A stretch of DNA of 64,000 nt from Helicoverpa zea (GCF_022581195.2 NC_061455.1:10310189-10374188); one strand, 5' to 3'. Shown: positions 1 to 10,610, counted from the stretch's first letter. Numbers and translations are program-made. Notes: generated by a model from the letters alone, not told the origin.

Positions 1-3000
1 TCGTCGTCGCCGCTCACAGATACGTGGGTGAGCGGCCGGCTGTTGACGACGTACTCGACCTCGCAGAGCAGCGTCGCGAGGACCTCCTCGCGTGGGTGGC
101 GCTCGTGCAGCGTGGCGCCTAGCGCGGTCTTAACGCACCGCACTAAGCGCTCCCAGGCGCCTCCCATGAAAGGCGCGGAAGGCGTGATGAAGCGCCAGGC
201 GATGCCGCGTCGGCTGGCCTCCTCCTGGCAGGCCTCACGCAGCTCACGGTCAGCACCGTGCATGTTGGTGCCGTTGTCGGAGTAGATTTCGGTGGGACAG
301 CCGCGTCGCGCTGCGAACCTGCGCAGCGCCAACACAGCTGAGTCCGCGCTGAGGCTGTGCGCGATCTCGAGGTGAACTGCCCTTGTTGTGAGACACGTGA
401 ACAGCGCCACGTATCGCTTATGATGCTGACGACCGACGGTGACTGACAGCGGGCCGAAATAATCAAGCCCAGTGTATGTGAACGGCCTGCGGTGATGAGC
501 TAGGCGTGTCTTGGGGTGGTCGCCGGTTGCCGGCGTCGGCGCGCGCGCGCGACGTATGCGGCAGTGCAGGCAGCGCGCGATGACTTGCTTGACTGTCGGG
601 CGCAGGCGCACAATCCAGTAGTGCTGTCTGACCTCATTCACGACGAGCTCGGTGCCGCTGTGTTGTAGACTACGGTGTGTCCAGTCTATATATAGCTGTG
701 TAATACGGTGATCGCCGTCTAACACAGGTGGACTCTTCACGCTTTTAGCGACTTTATCTACAGCAGCTATGCGGCTTCGCAGTACTATAACTCCGTCGTT
801 TAGTTCTATGCGCAGCGGGTACAGCCGGCTACTACTTGCGACTGTTTTGTTGCTCTCGAGACTGGCTATTTCTTGTTTAAAGGCTTCCTGTTGCACCACA
901 CGAACTAACAGCTTCTCTGCTCTTTGAATGTATGTCGCGTCCAATATAATAAACTTGCGTGTGTATATTTGGGCGCGCGCAGCTTCGGCGGGCGCGCGGG
1001 GCGCTCGCACCGCTCTCGACCAATCAGGATCGTTTTCTTTGTTTTTCCTTGTTCGCTTGTAGAACGTTTTTTCTGTATGTTGTTTTCTACATAACGATAT
1101 AAACTGTAGTACTCTGGCTGTGGCGCGCAGCAATCGCTCCCACCTTGAAAATCGAGCGGGGTCGGGAACGACGTCTATGAGGTTTGTTGCGCCTGCTTGT
1201 ATGAGCGTGACTGTTTTTTCCTCGCCTGTCGGTTGACTGTCAGCTGGTGACTCGGTCGGCCATGTCGATGGGTCGTCGTAGAGGAACTTAGGGCCGCAGT
1301 ACCACTCGTGGTCGGTATGAAAGTGCGTCGGGACGTCGCGGGTGGCGGCGTCGGCTATGTTGCTTTTTGTAGGCACCCAGCGCCACTCTTCGACTCTGCT
1401 ATTTTCCTCTATGGCGGCCAAGCGATGTGCAACGAATGGCTTGTACGATCTGGCTCCTTTCCTTATCCATGTCAGAACGGTTCTGCTGTCACTCCAGTAG
1501 GTCACGGAGGCGGGCTTGACGTTGTGTTCATATATCACTGCGGCTGCGACGCGCGTACCCATCACCGCGGCTTGCAGCTCGAGGCGCGGTATTGACAGCA
1601 GCTTCAGCGGCGCCACCTTCGCCTTCGCCATGACAAGGCTGACGTGCACGTTGTTGTCACGGGTCGTTGACCTCCAGTACACCGCTGTAGCGTAGGCCTT
1701 CTCACTGGCGTCGGTGAACACGTGTACTTGTATTTCTGTAGCCTCGCTGTACCCAGGATAACAGCGCGGTATGTTTACGTTCTTCAGCTGTTCGAGATGA
1801 CTTATCCACGCCCTCCACTGGCTTGATAGTTCTTCATCGAGTGGTTGATCCCAGTCGACTCCCCGCCTCCAGGCTTCTTGCAGTATTTGTTTCGCCCTGA
1901 TTGTTATAGGTGAGGCGAGGCCCAGCGGGTCATACAGTGACATAACTATCTTGAGCGCCTCTCTCTTGGTGGGCGTTTCCTTGTCGAGCAGGCCAGTAGG
2001 TAGGCGCGCGAGTTTTAAGTTGAAGCTCAGCTCGTCTGTGTGTGGCTTCCATATCACGCCGAGTACTTTCTCTGTGTTTTCTATATTTCCAAGATTAACA
2101 ATCTGTGTTGTTTCTTGGCCCGGTACCAATTCACGCAGCACTTCTTCGCTGTTGGATACCCATTTCGTTAGGTCGAAGCGCGCTTTACTATGTATTTCTT
2201 GTACTATCTTGATTGTGCGCGTCGCCTCTTCTGTACTTCTGAAGCTATCCAGGTAATCGTCCATGTAATGATTCTTGACTATTGCTTCTACTGCTTCTGG
2301 ATGTTCGTTCGCATGGCGTTTAGCATTCCAGTTCTTAGCGAATATTGCTGTACACGGTGAACTTGCTGCGCCGAATATTATTGACGTCATTCGGTACTCT
2401 TCCGGCGCCCCCTCCCGCCGCTCTCCTCGCCACAGATATCGGAGAGCGTCTCTGTCTTCTGGCTTTACTTTCACCTGCATAAACATTTCAGTGATATCTC
2501 CGGAGACGGCGACGCGGTGACGTCGGAATCGCATCATCACGCCGGGCAGTGACTGCAGCAAGTCCGGACCCGTGAGCAGGTAGTCGTTCAGTGACATCCC
2601 TCTTGTCTTCGCTGCTGCGTCGTGAACTATACGAAGCTTCTCCGGTTTCATAGGGTTGAAGACGTCGAAGTGCGGCAGGTACCACGTTCTTCCCGGTGTA
2701 CGTTCAAGGGGCGCTTTCTCTGCGTAGCCCTTTTCTATTAGTGAATCCATCTGCGCCATATATCTAGTCTTCAGAGCAGGATTTTTGTCGAGTTTTTTCT
2801 CTATTGATACGAGTCTATTCATCGCAGTCGCGTAGCTGTCCGGCATCTGTATCTCGTCACTCCTCCATAGCAACGCAGTCTGAAGACGTCCATCTTCCAG
2901 CTGTACTATACTGCGTTGTAATATATCTTCCGCTCTCTTCTCCGGGTCAGAAGCTGGTCGGCACGGGTTGATGATGAGTGACTCGAGTGCGAAGTATTCA

Positions 3001-5441
3001 CGAAGTTGCTTGTCTATGCTTTCCTCGGCGCTGTTCAGCTGATTGACGTAGTGCACCTGCTGTCCCAGAATCCTAGTGCGGGCACCGTGCAGCACCCAGC
3101 CCAAGGGAGTTAACGATGCTATCGGCTGATGCTGGGGCCCTCTTCTGATGTCTGTTGCTAGGAGCAGATGCCAGTTGTCTTGCCCGATGATAATCTTCGG
3201 CGTCCCTGCGTTGTACGTCAGCTGATCTGCCAGGTCAAACAGGTGCTTGCAGTCAGCGATGTCATCCTTGCTGATTGACTGCGGCGACAGGTGCAGGCGT
3301 GGTATGGTGCGCGCCCTGAAGGGTATCTTCTTCCTATGGCAGGTCGATAGCGTGAGGTCAACTCTCTTCGACGTGGGCGTGTCGATAGTCACGTCGCTGA
3401 TGGCGCCTATCTTCATCGGCTCGACTGGTCCCTCTGCACCGATCATGTCTGCTAGCTCTTCGTCAATCAGTGACACGGTTGAGCCGTCATCCAGCAGTGC
3501 GTAGGTGCGCACTTCTCCCGCCGGTCCGGACAGTTGCACCGGAACGATTTTCAGGAACGCTTGATTTGTGTGGTTGCGTGAACTTGCGACTATTTCTTGT
3601 GCTTCTTGTGCGACTTCAGTAGTGCTCGCCTTCTTCTTGTAGTGAAGCAGATGATGGTGTGATGCTGTGCAGCCCTCGATTCCACATCTCTTCTTCTGAC
3701 ATCTGTGTCCGTGCTGACGATGGCGCAGGCAGCGGAAGCACAGGTTGTGCTGCTTGGCAAGTTCCCACTTCTTGTCCGCAGAAGCCTTCACGAACTTGTG
3801 GCAGTCTAGCGATCGGTGTCCATCCATCTCGCAGATGCGGCACTTCGATGCGGGCTTCTTGTCTATAGTGGTGTGTGTTCTCTGCGTCACACGTCTAAGT
3901 CCAGTAGCTTCACTGATGTTTTCAGGCGGTGCAAACGCGCTGCAGTAGCGAGCTTGTTCGGTGATGAAGTCGCTGAAGAGACCCAAGTCCGGCGTTGACT
4001 GGTACTTCTCAGTATATGTCTTGTACCACTGTACACGTAGCGAGTTCGGCAGCTTCTCTGTGAGGATGCGCATAAGCTCGGCGTTCATGAGGTAGTGTTC
4101 CTTTTTCAGCGCTCGCAGTGTGACGATGCCACTTCGTACACGGCTGGCGAAAGTGCAGATGTCCTTCGGTGCTTCTCCGCAGCGTGGCAGCCCGCGCAGT
4201 CTGTCTGTCTCCGCTTGCGCTATTGAGTCGGGGCGGCCAAACTGAAGCTCCAACTCCTTCATGATGTCATCTGGCCTGGCGTTGCCGATAAGCTCGGAAC
4301 TAACTGTGTCAAGCGCTCTTCCTCGCAGGCTTCTTCTCAGCCTCGCCGTATTTTCCACATCGTTGAAATATGGTCGCGTTGTCTCATAGATGGCGCGGAA
4401 CGATAGCCATTCTGTATGCAATCCACTAAAGTTCGGCAGCGTCATGATGACTTTCGATGCAGCAGGGTTGTGGTACACCGGTTTCTCTTCGCTTCTATTG
4501 CCGGCTAGCGATGCGATGGCGGAGGTGAGTTCCGTGATAAACGGACGGAGCCCTTCACCCCCTGCGGTATCTTCAACTGGTTTCTTCATTGATGAAAGGG
4601 CTTCAGTATCGATGGTCTTCGAGGGGGGGGGCTCTGGTTTGTCCAGGGTACCCGGCAGTCTATGTCCTCCCTCGGCGGCGGCGTCTCTTCCAGGAGCAGT
4701 ACTTATTCCACGCAGGACCGGATTCACTATAACCGCGGAGGGGGGGGGCTCGGGCAGGTCCAGGGTACCTGGTAGTCTATGTCCTCCCTCAGCGGCGGCG
4801 TCCTGCGGGTCTGGTTCCGGAGCTTCCTCCAACCAGGAACGGATGTACTCTTCATTGGAATTTCTATCGTCCATATAATCGTCGTCCGATTCTTCCTCGG
4901 CCCTCTGAAGTGCTATTTGCGCTAGCTCCAACTTAATCTTCAATAAGTCTTCACGCGCATTTCTAATTTTTCTATTTGATGCCGTCGATCTGTGCGACGG
5001 TGCCTTAAGTTCGGTACGGGCGTCAACCCGGGTAGTCAACGGTACAGCTCGGTTGTATGTCTTGTCGCAAGCCTTCAGTGTTCCTCCTGAACTATATTCT
5101 TCAGCACTGGTTCCAGGCGGCCTCAGTGATGACGACGCTTCAGTCTGCATCAACGACGACGGCGCTGGTCGCTCTTCACCCCCTCGCGGGGTAGGGGGGC
5201 GCGGTCGGTCTTCACCCCCCCGCGGGGCAGGGGGGCAGGGCGGCGCCTCACTTCCCCTCACAGCTGCGGGGCAGGGTAGGTCTTCACCCCCCCTCGGGGG
5301 AGGGGGGGGCTGCTCACTCCCCTCGGTGGTGGTTGGAGAGAACGGCGGCTGGTCGTGCACGATGGGGGGTGTGCGGCGGCCCGGTCTGGCGTCGATGATC
5401 CAGGCTTGAGCGGCTCTTCCTTGCGATCTTGTCACAGGCAT
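1..5441 (-). CDS. BEL/Pao gag-pol polyprotein (partial, open at the left edge)
   Basis: The polyprotein would package and copy the element's RNA and integrate the cDNA. The start is the ATG at 5439-5441, the first Met of the frame, beginning MPVTRSQGRA. Reading codons in this frame I met no stop to the window edge (about 1813 codons). In order: a proline/acidic-rich N-terminus; a DUF1759-type gag domain (about residues 330-495); two zinc knuckles (CRICEMDGHRSLDC near 534, then a second near 570-582); an aspartic protease with LLDDGSTVSLID near 651; a reverse transcriptase with YMDD at 1059-1062; RNase H beginning FTDAS near 1242; an integrase with an HHCC zinc-binding region (about 1588-1627) and acidic residues at about D1660, D1722 (YSDNGTNM) and E1764 (WERLV). 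The lack of stops suggests a young copy. Family call is firm; activity is not shown. Confidence 0.9.
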   Translation of the reverse strand, partial: MPVTRSQGRAAQAWIIDARPGRRTPPIVHDQPPFSPTTTEGSEQPPPPPRGGEDLPCPAAVRGSEAPPCPPAPRGGEDRPRPPTPRGGEERPAPSSLMQTEASSSLRPPGTSAEEYSSGGTLKACDKTYNRAVPLTTRVDARTELKAPSHRSTASNRKIRNAREDLLKIKLELAQIALQRAEEESDDDYMDDRNSNEEYIRSWLEEAPEPDPQDAAAEGGHRLPGTLDLPEPPPSAVIVNPVLRGISTAPGRDAAAEGGHRLPGTLDKPEPPPSKTIDTEALSSMKKPVEDTAGGEGLRPFITELTSAIASLAGNRSEEKPVYHNPAASKVIMTLPNFSGLHTEWLSFRAIYETTRPYFNDVENTARLRRSLRGRALDTVSSELIGNARPDDIMKELELQFGRPDSIAQAETDRLRGLPRCGEAPKDICTFASRVRSGIVTLRALKKEHYLMNAELMRILTEKLPNSLRVQWYKTYTEKYQSTPDLGLFSDFITEQARYCSAFAPPENISEATGLRRVTQRTHTTIDKKPASKCRICEMDGHRSLDCHKFVKASADKKWELAKQHNLCFRCLRHRQHGHRCQKKRCGIEGCTASHHHLLHYKKKASTTEVAQEAQEIVASSRNHTNQAFLKIVPVQLSGPAGEVRTYALLDDGSTVSLIDEELADMIGAEGPVEPMKIGAISDVTIDTPTSKRVDLTLSTCHRKKIPFRARTIPRLHLSPQSISKDDIADCKHLFDLADQLTYNAGTPKIIIGQDNWHLLLATDIRRGPQHQPIASLTPLGWVLHGARTRILGQQVHYVNQLNSAEESIDKQLREYFALESLIINPCRPASDPEKRAEDILQRSIVQLEDGRLQTALLWRSDEIQMPDSYATAMNRLVSIEKKLDKNPALKTRYMAQMDSLIEKGYAEKAPLERTPGRTWYLPHFDVFNPMKPEKLRIVHDAAAKTRGMSLNDYLLTGPDLLQSLPGVMMRFRRHRVAVSGDITEMFMQVKVKPEDRDALRYLWRGERREGAPEEYRMTSIIFGAASSPCTAIFAKNWNAKRHANEHPEAVEAIVKNHYMDDYLDSFRSTEEATRTIKIVQEIHSKARFDLTKWVSNSEEVLRELVPGQETTQIVNLGNIENTEKVLGVIWKPHTDELSFNLKLARLPTGLLDKETPTKREALKIVMSLYDPLGLASPITIRAKQILQEAWRRGVDWDQPLDEELSSQWRAWISHLEQLKNVNIPRCYPGYSEATEIQVHVFTDASEKAYATAVYWRSTTRDNNVHVSLVMAKAKVAPLKLLSIPRLELQAAVMGTRVAAAVIYEHNVKPASVTYWSDSRTVLTWIRKGARSYKPFVAHRLAAIEENSRVEEWRWVPTKSNIADAATRDVPTHFHTDHEWYCGPKFLYDDPSTWPTESPADSQPTGEEKTVTLIQAGATNLIDVVPDPARFSRWERLLRATARVLQFISLCRKQHTEKTFYKRTRKNKENDPDWSRAVRAPRAPAEAARAQIYTRKFIILDATYIQRAEKLLVRVVQQEAFKQEIASLESNKTVASSSRLYPLRIELNDGVIVLRSRIAAVDKVAKSVKSPPVLDGDHRITQLYIDWTHRSLQHSGTELVVNEVRQHYWIVRLRPTVKQVIARCLHCRIRRARAPTPATGDHPKTRLAHHRRPFTYTGLDYFGPLSVTVGRQHHKRYVALFTCLTTRAVHLEIAHSLSADSAVLALRRFAARRGCPTEIYSDNGTNMHGADRELREACQEEASRRGIAWRFITPSAPFMGGAWERLVRCVKTALGATLHERHPREEVLATLLCEVEYVVNSRPLTHVSVSGDD
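4621..4810 (-). repeat. In-frame duplication in the gag linker
   Basis: Two near-identical stretches of about 64 bp start at 4621 and 4738, offset 117 bp (39 codons), so the duplication keeps the frame. Both encode a version of AAAEGGHRLPGTLD followed by PEPPPS, between the N-terminal region and the DUF1759-type domain. Each contains a run of eight or nine Gs on the plus strand. Confidence 0.8.
5161..5315. repeat. G-run-rich, imperfectly repeated segment in gag N-terminus
   Basis: The plus strand carries many runs of three to eight Gs separated by short spacers, in roughly three imperfect repeats of a Pro/Gly/Arg coding block. The density of G-runs would permit G-quadruplex formation; in the element's own RNA these are C-runs. 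No in-frame stop was seen here. Confidence 0.6.
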
Positions 5442-5526
5442 AATCGCTGTTTACAACTCTTCAGTATCTTCAGCTGAAGTTCCTGGCTCGCTTCCCAGGC
5501 GATCCGGGTCGCAAGGACCAAACAGA

Positions 5527-6060
5527 TGTGCGGGACGGACGTAGCTCAGAAGCAGGTACTATGGGGTGGCTTCGAGACGTTGACGCCCCGTCGGTCGCTG
5601 GTTCTTGGACGTCTGGGCGAGTGGACTGTATTTACGATGTGGCGAGAAACAGGAATTTCAGAAACAAGAATACGTTTAGACGGGTTTTAGACTTTCTGCT
5701 ACTATAGGTTCAGGAATGCCGGTGAAATAATAAGTCTTCATATATTTTTCAGGAGTCTTGAAGGGACGAGCTTCGACGCACTTACCATACTATAATTACA
5801 CTATTTACTTTTCACTATTTACTTGTTACACTATCAAAAATCTATACCGATGACTACGATTGTACGGCGGCGCTTGCGCACCGAATGAGCTCGAAACTTT
5901 ACCGTGACGAGCACCTCGATTTCTCGTCCCTCCGACCAACTCAGTTTTATTGACCTTTCAATTTAACAGCCGTATTACAAACAATTGGTACATGATATCA
6001 TTACAGGACACATAGCGTCAGACGCCCCATGAAGTGCGCTACTGAACTATACCACACACA
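5527..6060 (-). repeat. Candidate 5' LTR of the BEL/Pao element
   Basis: The block begins TGTG and ends CACA on either strand, the usual TG...CA ends with a 4-bp inverted repeat. It lies just upstream of the gag-pol start and is followed on the minus strand, a few bases in, by TGGTCCTTGCGACCCGGAT (about 5501-5520), which starts with TGG as a tRNA primer-binding site would. The second LTR is outside the window, so both borders are inference. Confidence 0.45.
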
Positions 6061-7284
6061 CCCTGCATACCTTCAGGGCTGAAATACTATAACCGAATAA
6101 CTATAAAAAACTATGTGAAATCGGCCCTTAGGTGAAGACTATCTTGAGATAAAAAACAAACTATGGGGGTTATCTCAATACGAAAGGTAGTGTGTGTTAG
6201 GGCATTTCATGGGCTATCTGGCGATAGTAATCCTAACAATGTGACCTAAGCCCTAGTATTGTTAATTTGCATGTGAAATGAAAGTCAAAGCACAGACATT
6301 ATTTATTGCTCTATAACTTAAACTATTAACAATATTTCTATAAATTAAGTTATTTTGTATACAATGAAACCTAGGCTTTCAGTTAAACACTATTTCACTA
6401 ATGAAAGTCTAGGATTTTTACTATCGAGAAATGTTTACATAGGTAAATCAGGCCTTAAACGGCAGAACTATTAGGTTTATTATACAAAATTATGTAGGTT
6501 AAGGTTACCGCTACAAGACTATTACAATTTGGTATCAAAAAACGCTATAATTTACAAATTAAATCACTATCAAAATCTGAACACAATTCTATAACAATTT
6601 AGAAGGAGGGTGCACGTGAAAAACATACCTTGGCGCGGCTCACGGCACTTTTTGCTCATTACCCTCATCACAAAATTGTTAGAGTATAAATAGTTACGCG
6701 CATACACGAACACTCAGGCATTATGATTTTGCACTCGCGGCGCACGGATGCGTCTGTCGCGAACAACTGATAAATACATTGACGGCTTAGCAAGTTTGGA
6801 ATATTCGGGACCTCCTCATTTAAGTTGGGAGGGAAACAGACTGTGATGAATGAGAACATCAATTGGCTTTGACTTTTATACGCATAGAATTAATTAATAA
6901 CCAGAACTTAGTCGTACATCTTTGTTAAAGGGATGGATAACCGATGAGTTTTATTTTAATTGAGATTGATGGGATACCGATAGTTTATTAATTTGAGATT
7001 TAGGCAAAGTAATTGTTGGGCCGATTTCCGTTCATAATGATACGATGACGATGACCGTCTTTTCAATATTATTTTTTATAAAATGCCAGTTAGTTGTAAA
7101 GTATGCGTACTTGGAACCACGTAACATTTTCTTGCTGAAAATCTATATAACGCTTTAAAATCTGTAAACTGTTAAAAACGATGATTAAATTCTAGTGAAA
7201 CAATGGCGTTTTAAGTTGAAATATATACGAGATATTATCGAATTCCGAAGTTCGAGGGTAAGAAGAATCAGAGTTTTAATTAAA
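6061..7284. other. AT-rich stretch, no gene recognised
   Basis: No coding segment or repeat family was recognised. If the LTR border is further right than proposed, the first few hundred bases could still belong to the BEL/Pao element. Confidence 0.5.
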
Positions 7285-7481
7285 ACTAGCTTCTGCCAGC
7301 GGTTTCACCCGCATCCCGTGGGAACTACTTCCCGTACCGAGACAAAAAGTAGCCTATAGCCTTCCTCGATAAATGGGCTATCTAACACTGAAAGAAATTT
7401 TCAAATCGGACCAGTAGTTCCTGAGATTAGCGCATTCAAACAAACAAACAAACTCTTCAGCTTTATAATATTATTATAGAT
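7285..7481 (+). repeat. Lepidopteran interspersed repeat, 3' fragment
   Basis: The segment runs from a 'gcttctgccagcggtttcac' head through a 'tagcctata' core and an (acaa)n-like stretch to 'ctcttcagctttataatatt'. Relatives of the same block occur in the window at about 12868-13000, 24079-24190 (minus), 25310-25380 (minus), 25571-25616, 45920-46080 (minus), 47464-47630 (minus) and 51498-51683. It is a common lepidopteran repeat; its class is not certain, probably the 3' end of a non-LTR element. Confidence 0.6.
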
Positions 7482-7651
7482 GATTCATGTATTATAATAT
7501 AAGTCTTTGATATATAAGTTTATGTGATAATCGCTTTTGCTCTAGTGATAATGGAAATAAATACGGATGTAAATAAAAAATATAAATTAATGTTATTATG
7601 AGGATAATCGAAATGAAATTCATATTAAGTCGTATAAAGTCACGTAGTAAA

Positions 7652-8016
7652 CTGCCTCGTTGGTCTAGTTGTCGCAAGTGCGGCTGCTGAGCACGAGGTC
7701 TCGGGTTCGATTCCCGAGTCGGGCCGAAATCGCTTTGTGGGTTTTAGAAGACTTTCACAAAGCAGCCCGGAGCCTGGAAGTTGGTGATTGATTCACCCGT
7801 GCATCGGAGAGCGCGTAAATGTCGGTCCTGCGCCTAATCTCTTTCCGGTCGTGTAGGATTGCCGTCCCATCGGGTTATGAGAGTGAAGGAATAGGGAGTG
7901 CACTTGTGTCTGCGCAAATGCTTGTACACTATAATATGTCCTACGCAGTTGGCTAATCTCCTTACATGAGAACAGCCGCCGTAGCCGATAATCGGCTAGG
8001 AGGACATCATCATCAC
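7652..8016 (+). mobile_element. tRNA-derived SINE, family 1, copy 1
   Basis: The head is tRNA-like with a pol III A box (TGGTCTAGTTGTCGCAAG) and B box (GGTTCGATTCC), followed by a unique body and a 3' terminal hairpin (TAGCCGATAATCGGCTA). Two further copies lie at 23721-24077 (minus) and 39734-40091 (plus). There is no poly(A) tail; the 3' end is an 'acatcatcatcacc' stretch. No convincing target-site duplication was found for this copy. The tRNA part is a SINE promoter, not a tRNA gene. Confidence 0.85.
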
Positions 8017-10041
8017 CAGTATTGCGACATTTTCAGGAATAAACCCTTATTTCCAAAAATGTTCAATTAATATTGAACCTCCTTCACGGTTTTCATCACA
8101 TTTCAAGGAAATTGGTTTGTATTCTTCTCTTTGTTAAAATTCGTAAACTGATGTGCATACATATTTCAGTAAACTCATTAAAATTTAAAATAACTATATC
8201 TTTAAACGTTGACTGATAAAAAAATAAAGAAAAATCTACAATGCTCCTCCGAAGGACTTAGGAATAGCCACAAAGATTCAATTTTAAATGTCAAATATGT
8301 TTCTATTCAGTTCTAACAGAACTATAACAATTTTCAATCTCATCGGACGAGAGAAACAAGTTGTTCGCCAACTTACAGTTCCGATGTTCGCTAAGTTTTG
8401 ATAAAGTTCTTTGTTATTTCTTATGATTAGCGCTAACAATGATGGCCAGTGATAGAGGCGGACCGAACCACGCAATTACAGTAATTGATTTACCTTCATA
8501 ATGGCTACTTAATGTTGTTTGATAAGCAAACTTTGAGTGTGTTTGGCAACTTGCGCCGATGAGACTATGAGACTGATCGCGTGGCCTTGAAGTTGCAGGT
8601 TACAGGGTATTTTTTAATATATTTTTGGTGAATTTTGTATGATGGTGTACTGATGTTTTCTTCTTTCCAACTAGTTATGAAGCCTATTGCAATGATTTTA
8701 CAGAATGTCACAATAAGTCCAGTGAGTAGTTTTGTTGGTATTTTTTTATTCCTAGGTCTTTATCGAATTTCGAGTGTTTATTATCTACTTCTACTCTCCA
8801 TTTATGTGCCGATTTCATTCATTCTTTCAGTGTCAAATAGCCGTTTATTGAGGAAAATCATAAGTTACTTATTATCTAGGTTCGTCGAGTACACGGGTAG
8901 CTGGTAAAACCTCTGGTGGAAGCTAGTGAATATTAAAATTGACACTGCACTCAGCAAGTGTGGCTCTGTTTATATTACCCAGCTCTATTATATACTCTTC
9001 CGCAGTAAAGTATACAAGTATGACGGTATTAATAATAAGACTAGTGTAAATATTGATAGGAAAAACAAACGATATTGTGTTATATGTATTAGGTGGTGCA
9101 AAACAAACTCATATTGTTATCAGAGGTTTTTTTAATCTTTTGTGTAATTTACACAATAGTCAGGTGTGATGATGATTTTTCTTTTTTTCGTTATTTGTCA
9201 CTTTTAAATTTAGTATTTTTTTACGCGGGTTTTGTATGAAAATTAGTGAACGGACAATAAACGCAGCGTTACCGCACCGCTGCCGCATAGAAACCGCGTC
9301 GACACGAAACACGCAATTTAGTAACTTATTTTAGTAGGATCTAATTACGTTCTAGTTCTTATCACAATTAATATTTTAGAATTTTTTTATATATTCTTCT
9401 TATTTCAAAGTTGGTGAAAAATTCTATTTCGCACAACCCGGAATAAACAATGAAGTCACCGTTTAAGATTGGCAATGTCGCAATTGAATAAGCATTTTCT
9501 ATTTATTTACAAGCTAAACCAATAAAACTTAGTTATCAACTGTTTGTTGAAAAGTAAATTTCGTCTAAAACTGAATAAATAGGAGTACATAAGCACACGC
9601 GACGTTATCTTAATACAATAAAAATATGTAATTCCAAAGTACGAAAAGAATTCCATTCATTAAGAAACACTTAAAAAATACAAAAAGACACTCTCTCAGC
9701 ATCGCAACACCCTGGCACAAGGACTCGCATCACTGGATGCATGACACGCACGCCCCTTTCCACATTCATAACATCCAGCTAAATGTCAAGTCAGAAAGAC
9801 AGACAGATTGAAGGACATTATAAAAAAAAAAATAAAAAAATTAAGAACCTATTCGAATTTGAAATTTTTTATAATACCATACTTACTATGTTTTTTTTTT
9901 TTCCGAAAATGTTTGTGCTAATTAGGAATTTTTGGGTGGTAGAAAAATTCCACTTGACCATACGGCTATTTAGACTGTGGATATTCAGCTCGTATATAGG
10001 AATGAGGGGACAATTCACACACAATTCAATTTAAAATGTAA
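8017..10041. other. AT-rich stretch, no gene recognised
   Basis: Only short chance-length open frames are present. Homopolymer A and T runs occur near 9820-9900. No repeat family was recognised. Confidence 0.5.
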
Positions 10042-10051
10042 TGCAGTAGGT

Positions 10052-10162
10052 CATTATCATCATCATCATCATCTCAGCCATAGGACGTCCACTGCTGAAC
10101 ATAGGCCTCCCCCTTAGATCTCCACAGATACTTGTTGGAGGCGACCTGCAACCAGCGTCTTT
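10052..10162 (-). mobile_element. 111-bp RTE-type 3' tail insertion
   Basis: The sequence matches the 3' end of the RTE copy at 13021-14450 (same '(cat)n' end, then 'ctcagccataggacgtccac'). It is flanked by the direct repeat TGCAGTAGGT at 10042-10051 and 10163-10172, a clean 10-bp target-site duplication. It is therefore an extremely 5'-truncated insertion made by target-primed reverse transcription. Confidence 0.85.
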
Positions 10163-10353
10163 TGCAGTAGGTATTAGGTGTAATAATTTACCAATTGCCC
10201 TAAACTACATGTAGTGTATCCTAAATTTTAATGTAATAACGTTAAAGTATTTCTGGAACTTGTACTATTAAAAAATTGCCGCAAATCACGTGATTAATTT
10301 GGGGATAAGTGCAAAATTTTGCGCACGACAGCTGAAAATATAAAAGTAATAAA

Positions 10354-10396
10354 TCTACAAATAAATAACACTAAGACTGTGTTATTTATTTGTAGA
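10354..10396. repeat. Perfect hairpin, 18-bp stem and 7-nt loop
   Basis: The arms are 10354-10371 (TCTACAAATAAATAACAC) and 10379-10396, its exact reverse complement, with loop TAAGACT. The right arm lies partly inside the neighbouring 111-bp RTE-tail insertion and spans its left target-site duplication. Confidence 0.85.
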
Positions 10397-10493
10397 TAAA
10401 TTTATTTATTTGTGTATCTCAGGAGATCAAAGCGTGAGGCCTATGTTCAGCAGTGGACGTCCTATGGCTGAGATGATGATGATGATGATGATG
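10383..10493 (+). mobile_element. Second 111-bp RTE-type 3' tail insertion, opposite orientation
   Basis: It contains 'aggcctatgttcagcagtgg' and ends in (gat)n, the reverse complement of the tail at 10052-10162. It is flanked by the direct repeat AAGACTGTGT at 10373-10382 and 10494-10503. The first 45 bases or so (AT-rich, 'tatttatttgtag...') do not match the RTE tail and take part in the hairpin at 10354-10396. Confidence 0.75.
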
Positions 10494-10610
10494 AAGACTG
10501 TGTAAACTCGTTATGTACACTTTGATAATGCTAGCATGGTAAATAGTAACAACACTTATTATCTACGATAGTAATTAGCTTATAAAGGTCGGGTGGCAAT
10601 ATTAACAAGC

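Larger units (their letters stand above)
1..6060 (-). mobile_element. BEL/Pao LTR retrotransposon, left end outside window
   Basis: The unit consists of a candidate 5' LTR (5527-6060), a short leader (5442-5526) and a gag-pol frame that leaves the window at position 1. Domain order gag, zinc knuckles, protease, reverse transcriptase, RNase H, integrase is that of the BEL/Pao group. The 3' end, the second LTR and the left target-site duplication lie outside the window, so LTR identity and age cannot be judged here. Confidence 0.85.

Noticed and set aside
4390..5409. Plus-strand Ser/Gly-rich frames
   Set aside because: Antisense to the BEL/Pao gag region.
7652..7725. tRNA gene (also at 24006-24077 and 39734-39806)
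   Set aside because: The A and B boxes belong to SINE heads followed by a shared non-tRNA body; three copies of the whole unit are present.
8635..8907. 90-codon hydrophobic open frame
   Set aside because: AT-rich DNA gives Leu/Ile/Ser-rich frames of this length by chance; no splice sites or motif support it.
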